Virus record (IMG/VR): IMGVR_UViG_3300031612_000080
Coordinates: 1 to 22,600 of that record
Length of the DNA stretch: 22,600 bases
Direction: 5' to 3' (one strand)
Source of the DNA: a virus
A program made the translations under genes and the position numbers. Below, piece after piece: positions 15,302-21,594 of the stretch. The notes under the pieces are model-generated. The model did not search any database. It was given only the letters and a program-made list of their open reading frames with translations, and had not been told where the DNA came from. Numbering within the stretch: the first letter of the stretch is position 1; each line of letters begins with the position of its first letter.

Positions 15302-16102
15302 TTATTTTTTACCAATATCTTTTATCTCTTCCAATAACTTATATTGTTCTTCGCTTAATTCGGTTATCGCACTACTTAATTTTACCATTAAATTACCATA
15401 ACCTTCTGTCTTATATATTGGAATACCTTTAGATGCTATGCGCAAAACTTTACCAATATGAGAACCTTTAGGTATCTGAACTTTAATAGAATAGAATGCA
15501 TTTGTGATTGTAACTTCTGTACCTAACATCAAATCATAGAATGGTAGAACTACATCTACCCATATATCATTTCCATTTACTATAATCTCAGAACTCGGTA
15601 ATACGTGACATGTAACTATTAAATCTCCATTAGGAGCTTCAGAATTCATAGGGTGTTCACCACCTCTCCCGTTTATTTTAAGACGTGTTCCATTACGAAT
15701 TCCTTTAGGGATCCTTAGATTAAACTTAGAACCTCCAAGATCAAACATTTTCTCAGTACCGTTATACACATCGTGAATGTTCAAATGAACAGATGCTCGA
15801 ATGTCCGGTCCTTTTGCTCTAGTACCGAAAGCTCCATCGAACATGCTCGAAAAGCCTGGACTATTTCTAAAAGCATTAAAGAAATCATTGTTCATTCCAC
15901 CACCCATTGTTTGAGCAGTATCATACTTTTTTCGATTCAAGTCATCCCCAATATGCTCATAAGCCTCAGATATTTCCTTGAACTTATCAGCATTTCCAGT
16001 TTCTTTATCAGGATGGTGTTGTTTAGCTAACTTACGATATGCTTTTTTTATCACATCGCTCGTTGCTTCTTTGTCTACTCCAAGAGTATCATAATAAGAC
16101 AT
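15302..16102 (-). CDS. DnaJ-like co-chaperone (CbpA/type II)
   Basis: 266 aa. A J domain at 1-62 has AYRKLAKQHHPDKE, with the essential HPD at 30-32. A Gly/Phe-rich linker follows (about 66-98), then the C-terminal substrate-binding domains (RIPKGIRNGTRLKINGRGGE, VQIPKGSHIGKVLRIASKGI). There is no zinc-finger CxxCxGxG repeat, so it is the type II/CbpA class. CbpA is about 306 aa; this one is shorter at the C-terminus and may lack the dimer end. It would stimulate host DnaK, perhaps for virion assembly or protein refolding. The symbol dnaJ is avoided because the type differs. Confidence 0.92.
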   Translation of the reverse strand: MSYYDTLGVDKEATSDVIKKAYRKLAKQHHPDKETGNADKFKEISEAYEHIGDDLNRKKYDTAQTMGGGMNNDFFNAFRNSPGFSSMFDGAFGTRAKGPDIRASVHLNIHDVYNGTEKMFDLGGSKFNLRIPKGIRNGTRLKINGRGGEHPMNSEAPNGDLIVTCHVLPSSEIIVNGNDIWVDVVLPFYDLMLGTEVTITNAFYSIKVQIPKGSHIGKVLRIASKGIPIYKTEGYGNLMVKLSSAITELSEEQYKLLEEIKDIGKK

Positions 16103-16104
16103 AA

Positions 16105-16266
16105 CTATTTAGTTTTCTTATTAAAGTTCTTTTTTTCTAAGATTCTCTTCTCTCTAACTCTTTTAATAGTTCGTCGAGATTCACTAACTTCACGTTTCTC
16201 TTTGTTTTCATAACAGTCAGCAATACGTGTAAGCTGTGTTAGTATGTTCTGTAATATATCTTCCAT
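16105..16266 (-). CDS. Unrecognised small basic protein, 53 aa
   Basis: ATG at 16264-16266, TAG at 16105-16107, 2 bases before the DnaJ-like start. The N-terminus MEDILQNILTQLTRIADCYE is a hydrophobic-patterned helix. The rest is strongly basic (SRRTIKRVREKRILEKKN). This suggests a nucleic-acid- or protein-binding helix, but no family is recognised. Spacing to both neighbours supports a real gene. Confidence 0.7.
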   Translation of the reverse strand: MEDILQNILTQLTRIADCYENKEKREVSESRRTIKRVREKRILEKKNFNKKTK

Positions 16267-16277
16267 GTATTATATAT

Positions 16278-16370
16278 CTAAATGAATTGTAAGATGAGTA
16301 TTATGGCCATTATTCCTGCCATCGATATCACTGCGATTCGCATGCTATCTTCGTATTGTCTATGTTTCAT
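16278..16370 (-). CDS. Tiny membrane peptide, 30 aa
   Basis: ATG at 16368-16370, TAG at 16278-16280. After MKHRQYEDSMR comes a hydrophobic stretch, IAVISMAGIMAIILILQFI, long enough for one membrane span, with basic residues before it (cytoplasmic side). It begins 2 bases after the stop of the 45-aa gene. A size of 30 aa makes chance possible, but the charged-then-hydrophobic layout and the spacing favour a real peptide. Confidence 0.55.
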   Translation of the reverse strand: MKHRQYEDSMRIAVISMAGIMAIILILQFI

Positions 16371-16372
16371 AA

Positions 16373-16510
16373 TTATTCTGTATCATTTGGCTGACACATC
16401 TTAGTGAAAGCAGACGTAAGGTCTTTGTGTATATTCCCATTAGATCTATCCATTTCCTCACAGATAAGTTCTCTAATTTCAAATATTTCTTCAGGTGTCA
16501 ATTTTGTCAT
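16373..16510 (-). CDS. Unrecognised small protein, 45 aa
   Basis: ATG at 16508-16510, TAA at 16373-16375. It reads MTKLTPEEIFEIRELICEEM then a polar end (FTKMCQPNDTE). It starts 1 base after the stop of the 64-aa gene and is followed 2 bases later by the 30-aa peptide. Helical and acidic; no function recognised. Confidence 0.62.
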   Translation of the reverse strand: MTKLTPEEIFEIRELICEEMDRSNGNIHKDLTSAFTKMCQPNDTE

Positions 16511-16511
16511 G

Positions 16512-16706
16512 TTATAGTTCTTTAATGAATTTGTTTAATTCTTCGATAGTAATGCTATCACCTTTTGTTCTGTTAAAAAGCTCTGCAAATGCATCCATTC
16601 TATATTCGTCCATTGCATCATGAATTAAATCTTCATGAATACTCACAGTTTCACCGTCATGTTCAATGTACTCATACGTATCTAATATCTCTTCAGCATT
16701 TCTCAT
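16512..16706 (-). CDS. Unrecognised acidic protein, 64 aa
   Basis: I chose the ATG at 16704-16706 (MRNAEEILDTYEYIEHDG), which lies after the stop of the upstream phosphoesterase. A TTG-started extension of 8 codons (to 16730) would overlap that gene by 14 bases and is less likely. The protein is acidic and helical (EDLIHDAMDEYRMDAFAELF), ending in an EELNKFIKEL helix. No function recognised. Confidence 0.7.
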   Translation of the reverse strand: MRNAEEILDTYEYIEHDGETVSIHEDLIHDAMDEYRMDAFAELFNRTKGDSITIEELNKFIKEL

Positions 16707-16716
16707 ATTATTCGTG

Positions 16717-17526
16717 TTATAATTGTTCAATCCTGACTTCTACTAATTCGTCAATATTTAAACACTGATGTGTAAACTTTTTGTTATCGTATTCGAAATG
16801 TTCTTTATGACTCTCATGGAAATGTCCATAGAAGTGTAAGAAAGAATCTTGTTTTTCTTTTATAGAATCAAACATGTCTTTCATCCAAGAACCTTCCTCT
16901 TCGATATCTCTATATAATCCCATGTCTTTTAGCAACCAATGTTCAATACCTGACTTATCAGTAGGCCAAACACCATTAGGTCTAGTATGAGTAACTATAA
17001 TATCTAAATCATTAGGTATCTCATCTAACTGAGATTTACTTAAACATTTAAATGGTTCGTCAGCCCAATATGATTTACCTTCAGTTCTCAATGTTCTATC
17101 AATAGAGTATGCTCCACCATTACAATATATTTTTACAGGCTTTTCTCTACCTTCTATTGTAAGAGCTAGTATCGTATGGTCAGGTACTAGGATGATGTTC
17201 TCGATCTCTCCATCTTTTTTTGTATTTTCCATATACTCATGGTTATTAAACCACTTAGGATCGTCGTGGTTACCCCTGATGATATACAAAAAGGTGTTGT
17301 ACTTCTTTAAACGAGCATTGGCGATATGTAAGGCTTTCATGTCTCCATCGATCGATGAAAAACCTAAACCGAAATCTCCAACATGAACGATCGCTTTAGA
17401 TTTTTCAGTATTATTCAAATCATATCGCATAAGTAATTGAGGAGCTATCTGCAAGGTATTACCATGAGTATCTCCAAGCATCATAAGATGCCCAAATGTT
17501 ATATCATTTTTAATTACTTCGTCCAT
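16717..17526 (-). CDS. Metallophosphoesterase (calcineurin-like), 269 aa
   Basis: Motifs: LGDTHGN with D19 and H21, VGDFG with D51, RGNHDD with N86 and H87, THTRP, and GHFH near the C-terminus. The metal site is complete. The THTRP motif and the insert with CNGGAYSIDR are characteristic of a group of small phage and bacterial phosphoesterases whose substrates are not established. The start overlaps the upstream stop by one base (TAATG). It is the second such enzyme in the operon; the first is at 13008-13694. Confidence 0.9.
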   Translation of the reverse strand: MDEVIKNDITFGHLMMLGDTHGNTLQIAPQLLMRYDLNNTEKSKAIVHVGDFGLGFSSIDGDMKALHIANARLKKYNTFLYIIRGNHDDPKWFNNHEYMENTKKDGEIENIILVPDHTILALTIEGREKPVKIYCNGGAYSIDRTLRTEGKSYWADEPFKCLSKSQLDEIPNDLDIIVTHTRPNGVWPTDKSGIEHWLLKDMGLYRDIEEEGSWMKDMFDSIKEKQDSFLHFYGHFHESHKEHFEYDNKKFTHQCLNIDELVEVRIEQL

Positions 17527-17807
17527 TACACTGTTTTTAAGTTTCCTTTAACTTCATTGAGAGCTTTTAGAATAATCGTACATTTTTCATACTCTTCACT
17601 TTCTGTAAAATGCTCAAGCATATCACTGAGAGTTTTCTCTATTTCATGTTGTTGGTAATCTCCATTCAAATTATTGAAATCTATATCACCACTATTTACA
17701 GCTTCGAAATTCTTTCGAGCAAGAGCATCTTTCATGCGATCTTTCAGCATTGATTGTTCTTGTTCGCTGTACATTTCGTCTTCGAAGTCCATCATTTCAT
17801 CATCCAT
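17526..17807 (-). CDS. Small acidic protein with C-terminal YEKC module (copy 3), 93 aa
   Basis: The C-terminal region LSDMLEHFTESEEYEKCTII (60-79, YEKC at 73-76) matches the modules of the 85-aa and 90-aa proteins. The N-terminus is very acidic and Met-rich (MDDEMMDFEDEMYSEQEQSM). First gene of the long operon, directly after a class B promoter cassette. Function unknown, but the sharing of the module with the two bS21 neighbours ties the three together. Confidence 0.77.
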   Translation of the reverse strand: MDDEMMDFEDEMYSEQEQSMLKDRMKDALARKNFEAVNSGDIDFNNLNGDYQQHEIEKTLSDMLEHFTESEEYEKCTIILKALNEVKGNLKTV

Positions 17808-17810
17808 AGT

Positions 17811-17880
17811 TGTTTGTTTTTAATTATAGTTAAATATAACAAATAAATCTGACAGTAAAAAACTTTTTGGTGTTTATTTT
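17811..17880 (-). promoter_or_regulatory. Promoter cassette, class B, start of the long operon
   Basis: Minus-strand order: AAAATAAAC, a T-run block TTTTTTACTGTCAG, ATTTATTTG, then core TTATATTTA followed by ACTATAATTAAAAA before the ATG at 17807. AAATAAA and TTTATTT are inverted arms around the T-run block. It is the most diverged copy downstream of the core. It precedes the operon that includes bS21, phoH and the nucleotidyltransferase. Confidence 0.6.
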
Positions 17881-18208
17881 ACCACTTTTTTGCTGGACAT
17901 TCTTTTGCTTTAGCAAAAACCATCGCAGGAAATTGGCAACCACATTGATTACATTTGTAACCCGTAACAGCATCATCCTTTTTATGTTCTTTAGGATTAA
18001 ACGCAGCTCTTACTTTATGTTTAGCACCACCTGGCATGAGTTTCTCAATAAACGTAAACGTACCAGATTCTACTAGATTTGGACATGTTTTACAAATTGC
18101 TGCTCTTTTTTCTGCAAGGTCTTTAACATCTTCAGGTAAATTGTCATAGTTTGAAAATGCATTGAGGTAGTTTCCCCATCCGTCTTTAATATCTTTAAAT
18201 ATTCCCAT
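17879..18208 (-). CDS. Zinc-binding Cys-cluster protein, 109 aa
   Basis: C39-x-x-C42 in RAAICKTCPN and C86-x-x-C89-x-C91 in YKCNQCGCQF, plus C104 in ECPAKKW at the C-terminus, give a likely zinc ribbon-type site. The middle is basic (GGAKHKVRAAFNPKEHKK). The end 'CP-KW' recurs in small phage and prophage proteins of Bacteroidota as far as I recall. Likely binds nucleic acid or protein; not assignable further. Starts 2 bases after the 24-aa ORF. Confidence 0.8.
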   Translation of the reverse strand: MGIFKDIKDGWGNYLNAFSNYDNLPEDVKDLAEKRAAICKTCPNLVESGTFTFIEKLMPGGAKHKVRAAFNPKEHKKDDAVTGYKCNQCGCQFPAMVFAKAKECPAKKW

Positions 18209-18210
18209 AA

Positions 18211-18285
18211 TTACTTTTCTGTTTTTTTAATTAATGTTGAGGTTTCGTTTTCTTCAGGAAACCATTCGTTGTAATGTTCGTACAT
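18211..18285 (-). CDS. Tiny ORF, 24 aa
   Basis: ATG at 18283-18285, TAA at 18211-18213. It begins MYEHYNEWFPEENETSTL and ends with a Lys-rich IKKTEK. It lies 11 bases after the exonuclease stop and 2 bases before the next start, which is the usual spacing in this region. The length is short enough for chance, so this is tentative. Confidence 0.45.
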   Translation of the reverse strand: MYEHYNEWFPEENETSTLIKKTEK

Positions 18286-18296
18286 ATTATATATAT

Positions 18297-19043
18297 TTAA
18301 AATGGAGACTCCTCCATAATTACTAATTCCTTGTGTGATAGCTTTAACATGATGTTCATAGTTGCAGCTACATCAGCTTCGCAATATTCTTTGATCTCTT
18401 CGAGACGTCCATTCCAATAAGCTTCAGCAACTTCACCACCATACATGTTTTGTTTAGGTGATGGTATGTTTAATAGATCACAAATCAAACTTAAAGAAGC
18501 TCCACCGTTCCATCCACCTGATTTCCAGATTTCATTGGTATCTAATAAACAGTTCTCCCATGGTTTTAATTTATGCAATTGCATTTTATCTGGAATGTTC
18601 ACGCCATTTATGATAGATCGTTTAATTAGATATGGTAAATCAAAACCTTTCACATTATGTCCAACTAATTTTATATTTGGATTAGCGACAAAGATACGAG
18701 CCATTGCTCCCATAAATTCTTCTAATACGTCTTTCTCATTATCTCCATAAAATGACTTTATCTTAGGGGTCGGCTGTGAGCCTTCAGTGAATGTTATTTG
18801 TCCTATAGTAATAACTACAGTCTTACCGAATTCAGGATAGAGGGCAGCATCTAATTGATATAAGCGATCATCACTATGGTCAATATACTCTGGTGAGTTT
18901 AATCTGACATACTTTGCTTTCTTTTCCCAGTGCTGTTTAGCATTAGGACCTACTATTTTAGCAAACCCGTCTAAATCTTTCGCTGCTGTGCTCGTTTCGA
19001 TGTCAATGAAGAGCATTCCTTTTAATTCTGCGTTATTATACAT
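18297..19043 (-). CDS. 3'-5' exonuclease, DnaQ/PolB-exonuclease-like
   Basis: 248 aa. ExoI motif FIDIET with D14 and E16, ExoII GHNVKGFDLPYL with D135, and ExoIII-type EYCEADVAAT with D224, all set in a stand-alone protein with no polymerase domain. The pattern fits the 'PolB exonuclease-like' family found as single domains in Bacteroidota and phages. It would trim 3' ends of DNA, or possibly RNA. Three of the four acidic ligands are clear, and D168 is a further candidate. It follows a 75-aa gene by 3 bases. Confidence 0.88.
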   Translation of the reverse strand: MYNNAELKGMLFIDIETSTAAKDLDGFAKIVGPNAKQHWEKKAKYVRLNSPEYIDHSDDRLYQLDAALYPEFGKTVVITIGQITFTEGSQPTPKIKSFYGDNEKDVLEEFMGAMARIFVANPNIKLVGHNVKGFDLPYLIKRSIINGVNIPDKMQLHKLKPWENCLLDTNEIWKSGGWNGGASLSLICDLLNIPSPKQNMYGGEVAEAYWNGRLEEIKEYCEADVAATMNIMLKLSHKELVIMEESPF

Positions 19044-19046
19044 TGT

Positions 19047-19274
19047 TTATTTTTTAGGTGATTCGATATGTCTTAGTGTAAAGATACTTACAGGATATTT
19101 AGTACCTTTATTATCTAACATAGTGTACCATGGTTCGTTATATTGGTTTGTAAGTTTTTCATTCTTAGAATATAATGAACCGGAATGAACACTCCCAGCA
19201 AATGAGAACATGTAAGTCTGACCTATTTTAGGTGTCTTAACATAAATCGTAGTATCTTTCTTTGTCTTAGCCAT
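19047..19274 (-). CDS. Unrecognised small protein, 75 aa
   Basis: ATG start, MAKTKKDTTIYVKTPKIG. It is strand-rich with aromatic residues (QTYMFSFAGSVHSGSLY, YNEPWYTMLDNKGTKYPVSI), suggesting a small barrel domain. Lys-rich at the N-terminus. No family recognised. Confidence 0.72.
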   Translation of the reverse strand: MAKTKKDTTIYVKTPKIGQTYMFSFAGSVHSGSLYSKNEKLTNQYNEPWYTMLDNKGTKYPVSIFTLRHIESPKK

Positions 19275-19305
19275 AGGATATTATATAATGGATTGTTAGT
19301 TTGTT

Positions 19306-19470
19306 TTATTTCTGTAAGTTAGTGAGATTTTCAATGTAACATTCGAGAGCTTTCGTGATCTGTGTCCCGATGCGTTTGTTTTCTTTTTTCTTAGCTTTCC
19401 TTGGCAGCTCGTAATAATTAACTGATATGCTAAGTACTATATCTCGATATACTTTTACGTTACTGTTCAT
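19306..19470 (-). CDS. Unrecognised small basic protein, 54 aa
   Basis: ATG at 19468-19470, TAA at 19306-19308. It overlaps the stop of the upstream 74-aa gene by 4 bases (ATGA). It begins MNSNVKVYRDIVLSISVNYY and has a basic middle (PRKAKKKENKRIGTQITKAL). Coupled start and protein-like sequence support it. Function unknown. Confidence 0.7.
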   Translation of the reverse strand: MNSNVKVYRDIVLSISVNYYELPRKAKKKENKRIGTQITKALECYIENLTNLQK

Positions 19471-19691
19471 TTTGTTTTCTTATGATTATTGATGTGATCT
19501 TTAATATCACCTATAGTATAAATACCTTGGTTGCTGTTATCTATGGCTATTATATCTAAATCGTTAGGTAACAATTCTGCCGAATCATCTGTGAAGTATA
19601 CATCGACTTCACCGTTTCCAATACCAACTCTTCGGGCTATTGGTTTTATTTCTCCGGTCAATGGTATTTTAATTCCGAATGTAGTACTCAT
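19467..19691 (-). CDS. Unrecognised small protein, 74 aa
   Basis: ATG start, MSTTFGIKIPLTGEIKPIAR, then GEVDVYFTDDSAELLPNDLD and IDNSNQGIYTIGDIKDH. It is compact, strand-rich and acidic, with the look of a small conserved phage protein. I cannot assign a function. It starts 30 bases after the 71-aa gene and is coupled to the 54-aa gene. Confidence 0.74.
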   Translation of the reverse strand: MSTTFGIKIPLTGEIKPIARRVGIGNGEVDVYFTDDSAELLPNDLDIIAIDNSNQGIYTIGDIKDHINNHKKTK

Positions 19692-19721
19692 ATCATTTAT
19701 TTTAAATTAATCTATTGAACC

Positions 19722-19937
19722 TTATATTATTTTCATATCAACTAACGTATTAACTATTCCCTCTACGTGTTTAGATTCCTTCACGGTTTTACCGTCGAAT
19801 TCCAAGATCCAATTACCTGATACTCTACTGAACCATATATTAACATCATGTTCAGGATGTTCATAGTGAACGAAAGTGTCGCTTACTGCATTTGCATCTT
19901 TAATGTCTTGTACTAATTGTGTAGCAGTGTTTTCCAT
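19722..19937 (-). CDS. Unrecognised small protein, 71 aa
   Basis: ATG start. A helical beginning (MENTATQLVQDIKDANAVSD) is followed by a strand region (HDVNIWFSRVSGNWILEFDG) and a helix. First gene after a class B cassette. No family recognised. Confidence 0.72.
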   Translation of the reverse strand: MENTATQLVQDIKDANAVSDTFVHYEHPEHDVNIWFSRVSGNWILEFDGKTVKESKHVEGIVNTLVDMKII

Positions 19938-19952
19938 GATATTTTAGCGTTT

Positions 19953-20024
19953 AGTTAGTATTAATTGGTTATAAGTAAATATAACAAATAAACTTGACAG
20001 TAAAAAATCCTGTGCGTTTATTTT
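19953..20024 (-). promoter_or_regulatory. Promoter cassette, class B (copy before the 71-aa gene)
   Basis: AAAATAAAC, then CACAGGATTTTTTACTGTCA, then GTTTATTTG, core TTATATTTAC, then TTATAACCAATTAATACTAA. The 8-base arms AAATAAAC and GTTTATTT are perfect inverted repeats around the T-run block. The core 18 bases GTTATATTTACTTATAAC also form an inverted repeat (GTTATA/TATAAC). Confidence 0.62.
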
Positions 20025-20034
20025 CAATTTATTT

Positions 20035-20226
20035 TTAATTAATTGAAGCAACGATCATGCTTGTAAAGTAATCCTTCTCACTAACAGTCGCTTCACTATT
20101 AATTAATATCATTAATTCTTTACTGCTTTTACATGTATCGATTTTATCGTTCCAATCAGCGTTGAGGTTTAATGGCATTCTGCGCATTGTACTTTTTAAA
20201 TGTTCTAATGTTGTTTGATTTTCCAT
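20035..20226 (-). CDS. Unrecognised small protein, 63 aa
   Basis: ATG start, MENQTTLEHLKSTMRRMPLN, with a polar middle (NADWNDKIDTCKSSKELM) and a helical end. It follows the 67-aa gene by 12 bases in the same unit. No function recognised. Confidence 0.68.
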   Translation of the reverse strand: MENQTTLEHLKSTMRRMPLNLNADWNDKIDTCKSSKELMILINSEATVSEKDYFTSMIVASIN

Positions 20227-20238
20227 CTTGTTTTTCTT

Positions 20239-20442
20239 TTAGTTAGATTGTCTTTTTATTTCTGATGTATTAACATCACTTTCATGTTCTCTAAGGAACT
20301 CTATCAATTCGAGTATAGTTTCCTTGGAATCACCACGTTCTATCATATGAGTAACTACTCGTAATATACCGTAACTTCTGAAACAGCTCTCGTGTATATT
20401 ATCTATAGTCGTTGGTCTTGATAGTATTTCTTTTATTTTCAT
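20239..20442 (-). CDS. Unrecognised small protein, 67 aa
   Basis: Start chosen at ATG 20440-20442 (MKIKEILSRPTTIDNIHESC), by analogy with the other cassettes, which keep six bases between AAACTA and the start codon. An ATG two codons earlier is also possible. Mostly helical, with a charged ILELIEFLREHESD segment. First gene after the second class A cassette. Unknown function. Confidence 0.7.
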   Translation of the reverse strand: MKIKEILSRPTTIDNIHESCFRSYGILRVVTHMIERGDSKETILELIEFLREHESDVNTSEIKRQSN

Positions 20443-20444
20443 AG

Positions 20445-20479
20445 TCATTAGTTTTAATTGGTTATAGAGTAAATATAAC
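20445..20479 (-). promoter_or_regulatory. Promoter cassette, class A, copy 2
   Basis: Core TATATTTAC followed by TCTATAACCAATTAAAACTA. One base differs from the other class A copies between the core and TATAACC (C for T). It drives the 67-aa and 63-aa genes. Confidence 0.62.
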
Positions 20480-20508
20480 AAAAAAACCCGAGACTAAAAA
20501 ATCTCGGG
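20480..20508 (-). terminator. Intrinsic terminator, class A, copy 2
   Basis: Same CCCGAGA / 8-base loop / TCTCGGG hairpin and seven T residues as the other class A copies. It lies after the end of the 93-aa gene (20523) and ends its unit. Confidence 0.87.
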
Positions 20509-20522
20509 CAGTTTATTTTCAA

Positions 20523-20804
20523 TTAGAATACTAATAAACTAATAGGAACATTAAGACTTCTGTTACGACTATCACTAACAACAACTTTCGTCTTATTAAT
20601 TTTAATAATTTTGAAATCTGTATTTAAACAACTTCTATCAGCAACTTGAACTGTCATTCCAATCTTAAGGGATGCTTTAGTTATATTATCTGATGTAACT
20701 CTGTTTGAGTTGATAGTGTCAACAACAAGTGTGTTGATGTTTTCTAATTGCTCCGTAGAAAGATTTGAAGTTGCAATTGCTTTAACGATTTGAGAATAAG
20801 TCAT
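20523..20804 (-). CDS. Unrecognised small protein with SH3/KOW-like end, 93 aa
   Basis: ATG start. A helical N-terminal half (MTYSQIVKAIATSNLSTEQL) is followed by a strand-rich segment KIGMTVQVADRSCLNTDFKI onward, ending SLNVPISLLVF. The 'KIGMTVQV ... KIIKINKTKVVV' pattern resembles a KOW/SH3-like barrel, which often binds nucleic acid. Single gene between a class B promoter and a class A terminator. The role is inference. Confidence 0.74.
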   Translation of the reverse strand: MTYSQIVKAIATSNLSTEQLENINTLVVDTINSNRVTSDNITKASLKIGMTVQVADRSCLNTDFKIIKINKTKVVVSDSRNRSLNVPISLLVF

Positions 20805-20811
20805 AGTAGAT

Positions 20812-20879
20812 AGTTTTAATTGGTTATAAGTAAATATAACAAATAAGCTTGACAGTAAAAAATCCTGTGTGTTTATTTT
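20812..20879 (-). promoter_or_regulatory. Promoter cassette, class B (copy before the 93-aa gene)
   Basis: Order as in the other class B copies: AAAATAAAC, ACACAGGATTTTTTACTGTC, AAGCTTATTTG, core TTATATTTAC, TTATAACCAATTAAAACTA. The downstream arm carries one base change (GCTTATTT), so the outer inverted repeat is imperfect. The core inverted repeat is intact. Confidence 0.62.
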
Positions 20880-20891
20880 TAATTTATTTTG

Positions 20892-21107
20892 CTATGCGTT
20901 GTTTTTGAGTTCAGCTATTCTATCTTCTAATCCATATACAACAGCCAAAGCCTCATCGCCAGTTTTAAGAGCATTCTCCAACTCATTTATTACCGAATGC
21001 TTCACATATTGATTTACGCGATCTTCAAGGTCCTTGCAAGCCTTCACTTGTTCACCTTTTCCTTCGGCTACTATAATATTAGCCATAAGTGCTCTAATTC
21101 CGTCCAT
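20892..21107 (-). CDS. Unrecognised small helical protein, 71 aa
   Basis: ATG start, MDGIRALMANIIVAEGKGEQ, then charged helices (DLEDRVNQYVKHSVINELEN) and a coiled-coil-like end GLEDRIAELKNNA. Starts 1 base after the upstream stop. Function unknown. Confidence 0.7.
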   Translation of the reverse strand: MDGIRALMANIIVAEGKGEQVKACKDLEDRVNQYVKHSVINELENALKTGDEALAVVYGLEDRIAELKNNA

Positions 21108-21108
21108 A

Positions 21109-21282
21109 TTAATTTAATTCATATTTTTTTGATAAGCTTTCAGTAACATGAGCTTTGAGTTCTAATGCTTTTAAGTTAGCGTATTCGTCTAACATTATTA
21201 TCATATCTCTATAGCCCATATCATCGGCATTATTTATATTCAACTCAATAAGTTTTGAATTTAAGAATTCTTCTACTCCCAT
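21109..21282 (-). CDS. Unrecognised small helical protein, 57 aa
   Basis: ATG at 21280-21282 (MGVEEFLNSKLIELNINNAD) is favoured because it falls 10 bases after the upstream stop, behind an A-rich stretch. An earlier ATG at 21310-21312 would add ten polar residues and overlap the upstream gene by 20 bases. The remainder is helical (MIIMLDEYANLKALELKAHV). Function unknown. Confidence 0.68.
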   Translation of the reverse strand: MGVEEFLNSKLIELNINNADDMGYRDMIIMLDEYANLKALELKAHVTESLSKKYELN

Positions 21283-21292
21283 ATTATTTGTT

Positions 21293-21592
21293 TTAGTATT
21301 TTGTTGTTTCATCTGATTGTCGAAGTAACCTAGAGAAAACCTCTACGAATTTTTCATTCCGAGACATTGTATGCTCTCCCATTGTATCTAGAATAAAATG
21401 TACCTTTTCGTGGTAATATGTATCTAATATAATCGATTTGTCTAGATTATCTCCTTTGTAGTTTTCACATAAAGTAATTAAATTATCTGTAACATTAGAT
21501 TCTCCTAATACAGATTCGTTACTTAGTCTCAAACTATCATAATTTACAGTAACTGTTGTCGCAAACAGTTTAAAGCTTTTAGGTATATCCAT
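21293..21592 (-). CDS. Small HExxH metallopeptidase-like protein, 99 aa
   Basis: Start at ATG 21590-21592, downstream of a class A cassette. The sequence TYYHEKVHFILDTMGEH contains a HExxH zinc motif (H-E-K-V-H), followed about 18 residues on by NEKFVEVFSRLLRQ, which has a suitable third-ligand Glu. The layout fits small zincins of the ImmA/IrrE-like or phage 'HExxH plus NE' kind. Those often cut regulators, but here nothing shows the target. There are no cysteines for a zinc ribbon except one Cys at LCENY. The small size means it may be a minimal peptidase or an inactive relative; the family is tentative. Confidence 0.78.
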   Translation of the reverse strand: MDIPKSFKLFATTVTVNYDSLRLSNESVLGESNVTDNLITLCENYKGDNLDKSIILDTYYHEKVHFILDTMGEHTMSRNEKFVEVFSRLLRQSDETTKY

Positions 21593-21594
21593 CT

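Noticed and set aside
19985-20010. TTGACA on the plus strand of class B cassettes as a sigma70 -35 box
   Set aside because: No plus-strand gene follows, and the bases are part of a minus-strand block conserved in the cassettes.
21109-21282. MGVEEFLNSKL as another capsid-targeting leader
   Set aside because: It has EFLN but Ser instead of the required Glu at the cut site, and it lacks the basic start.
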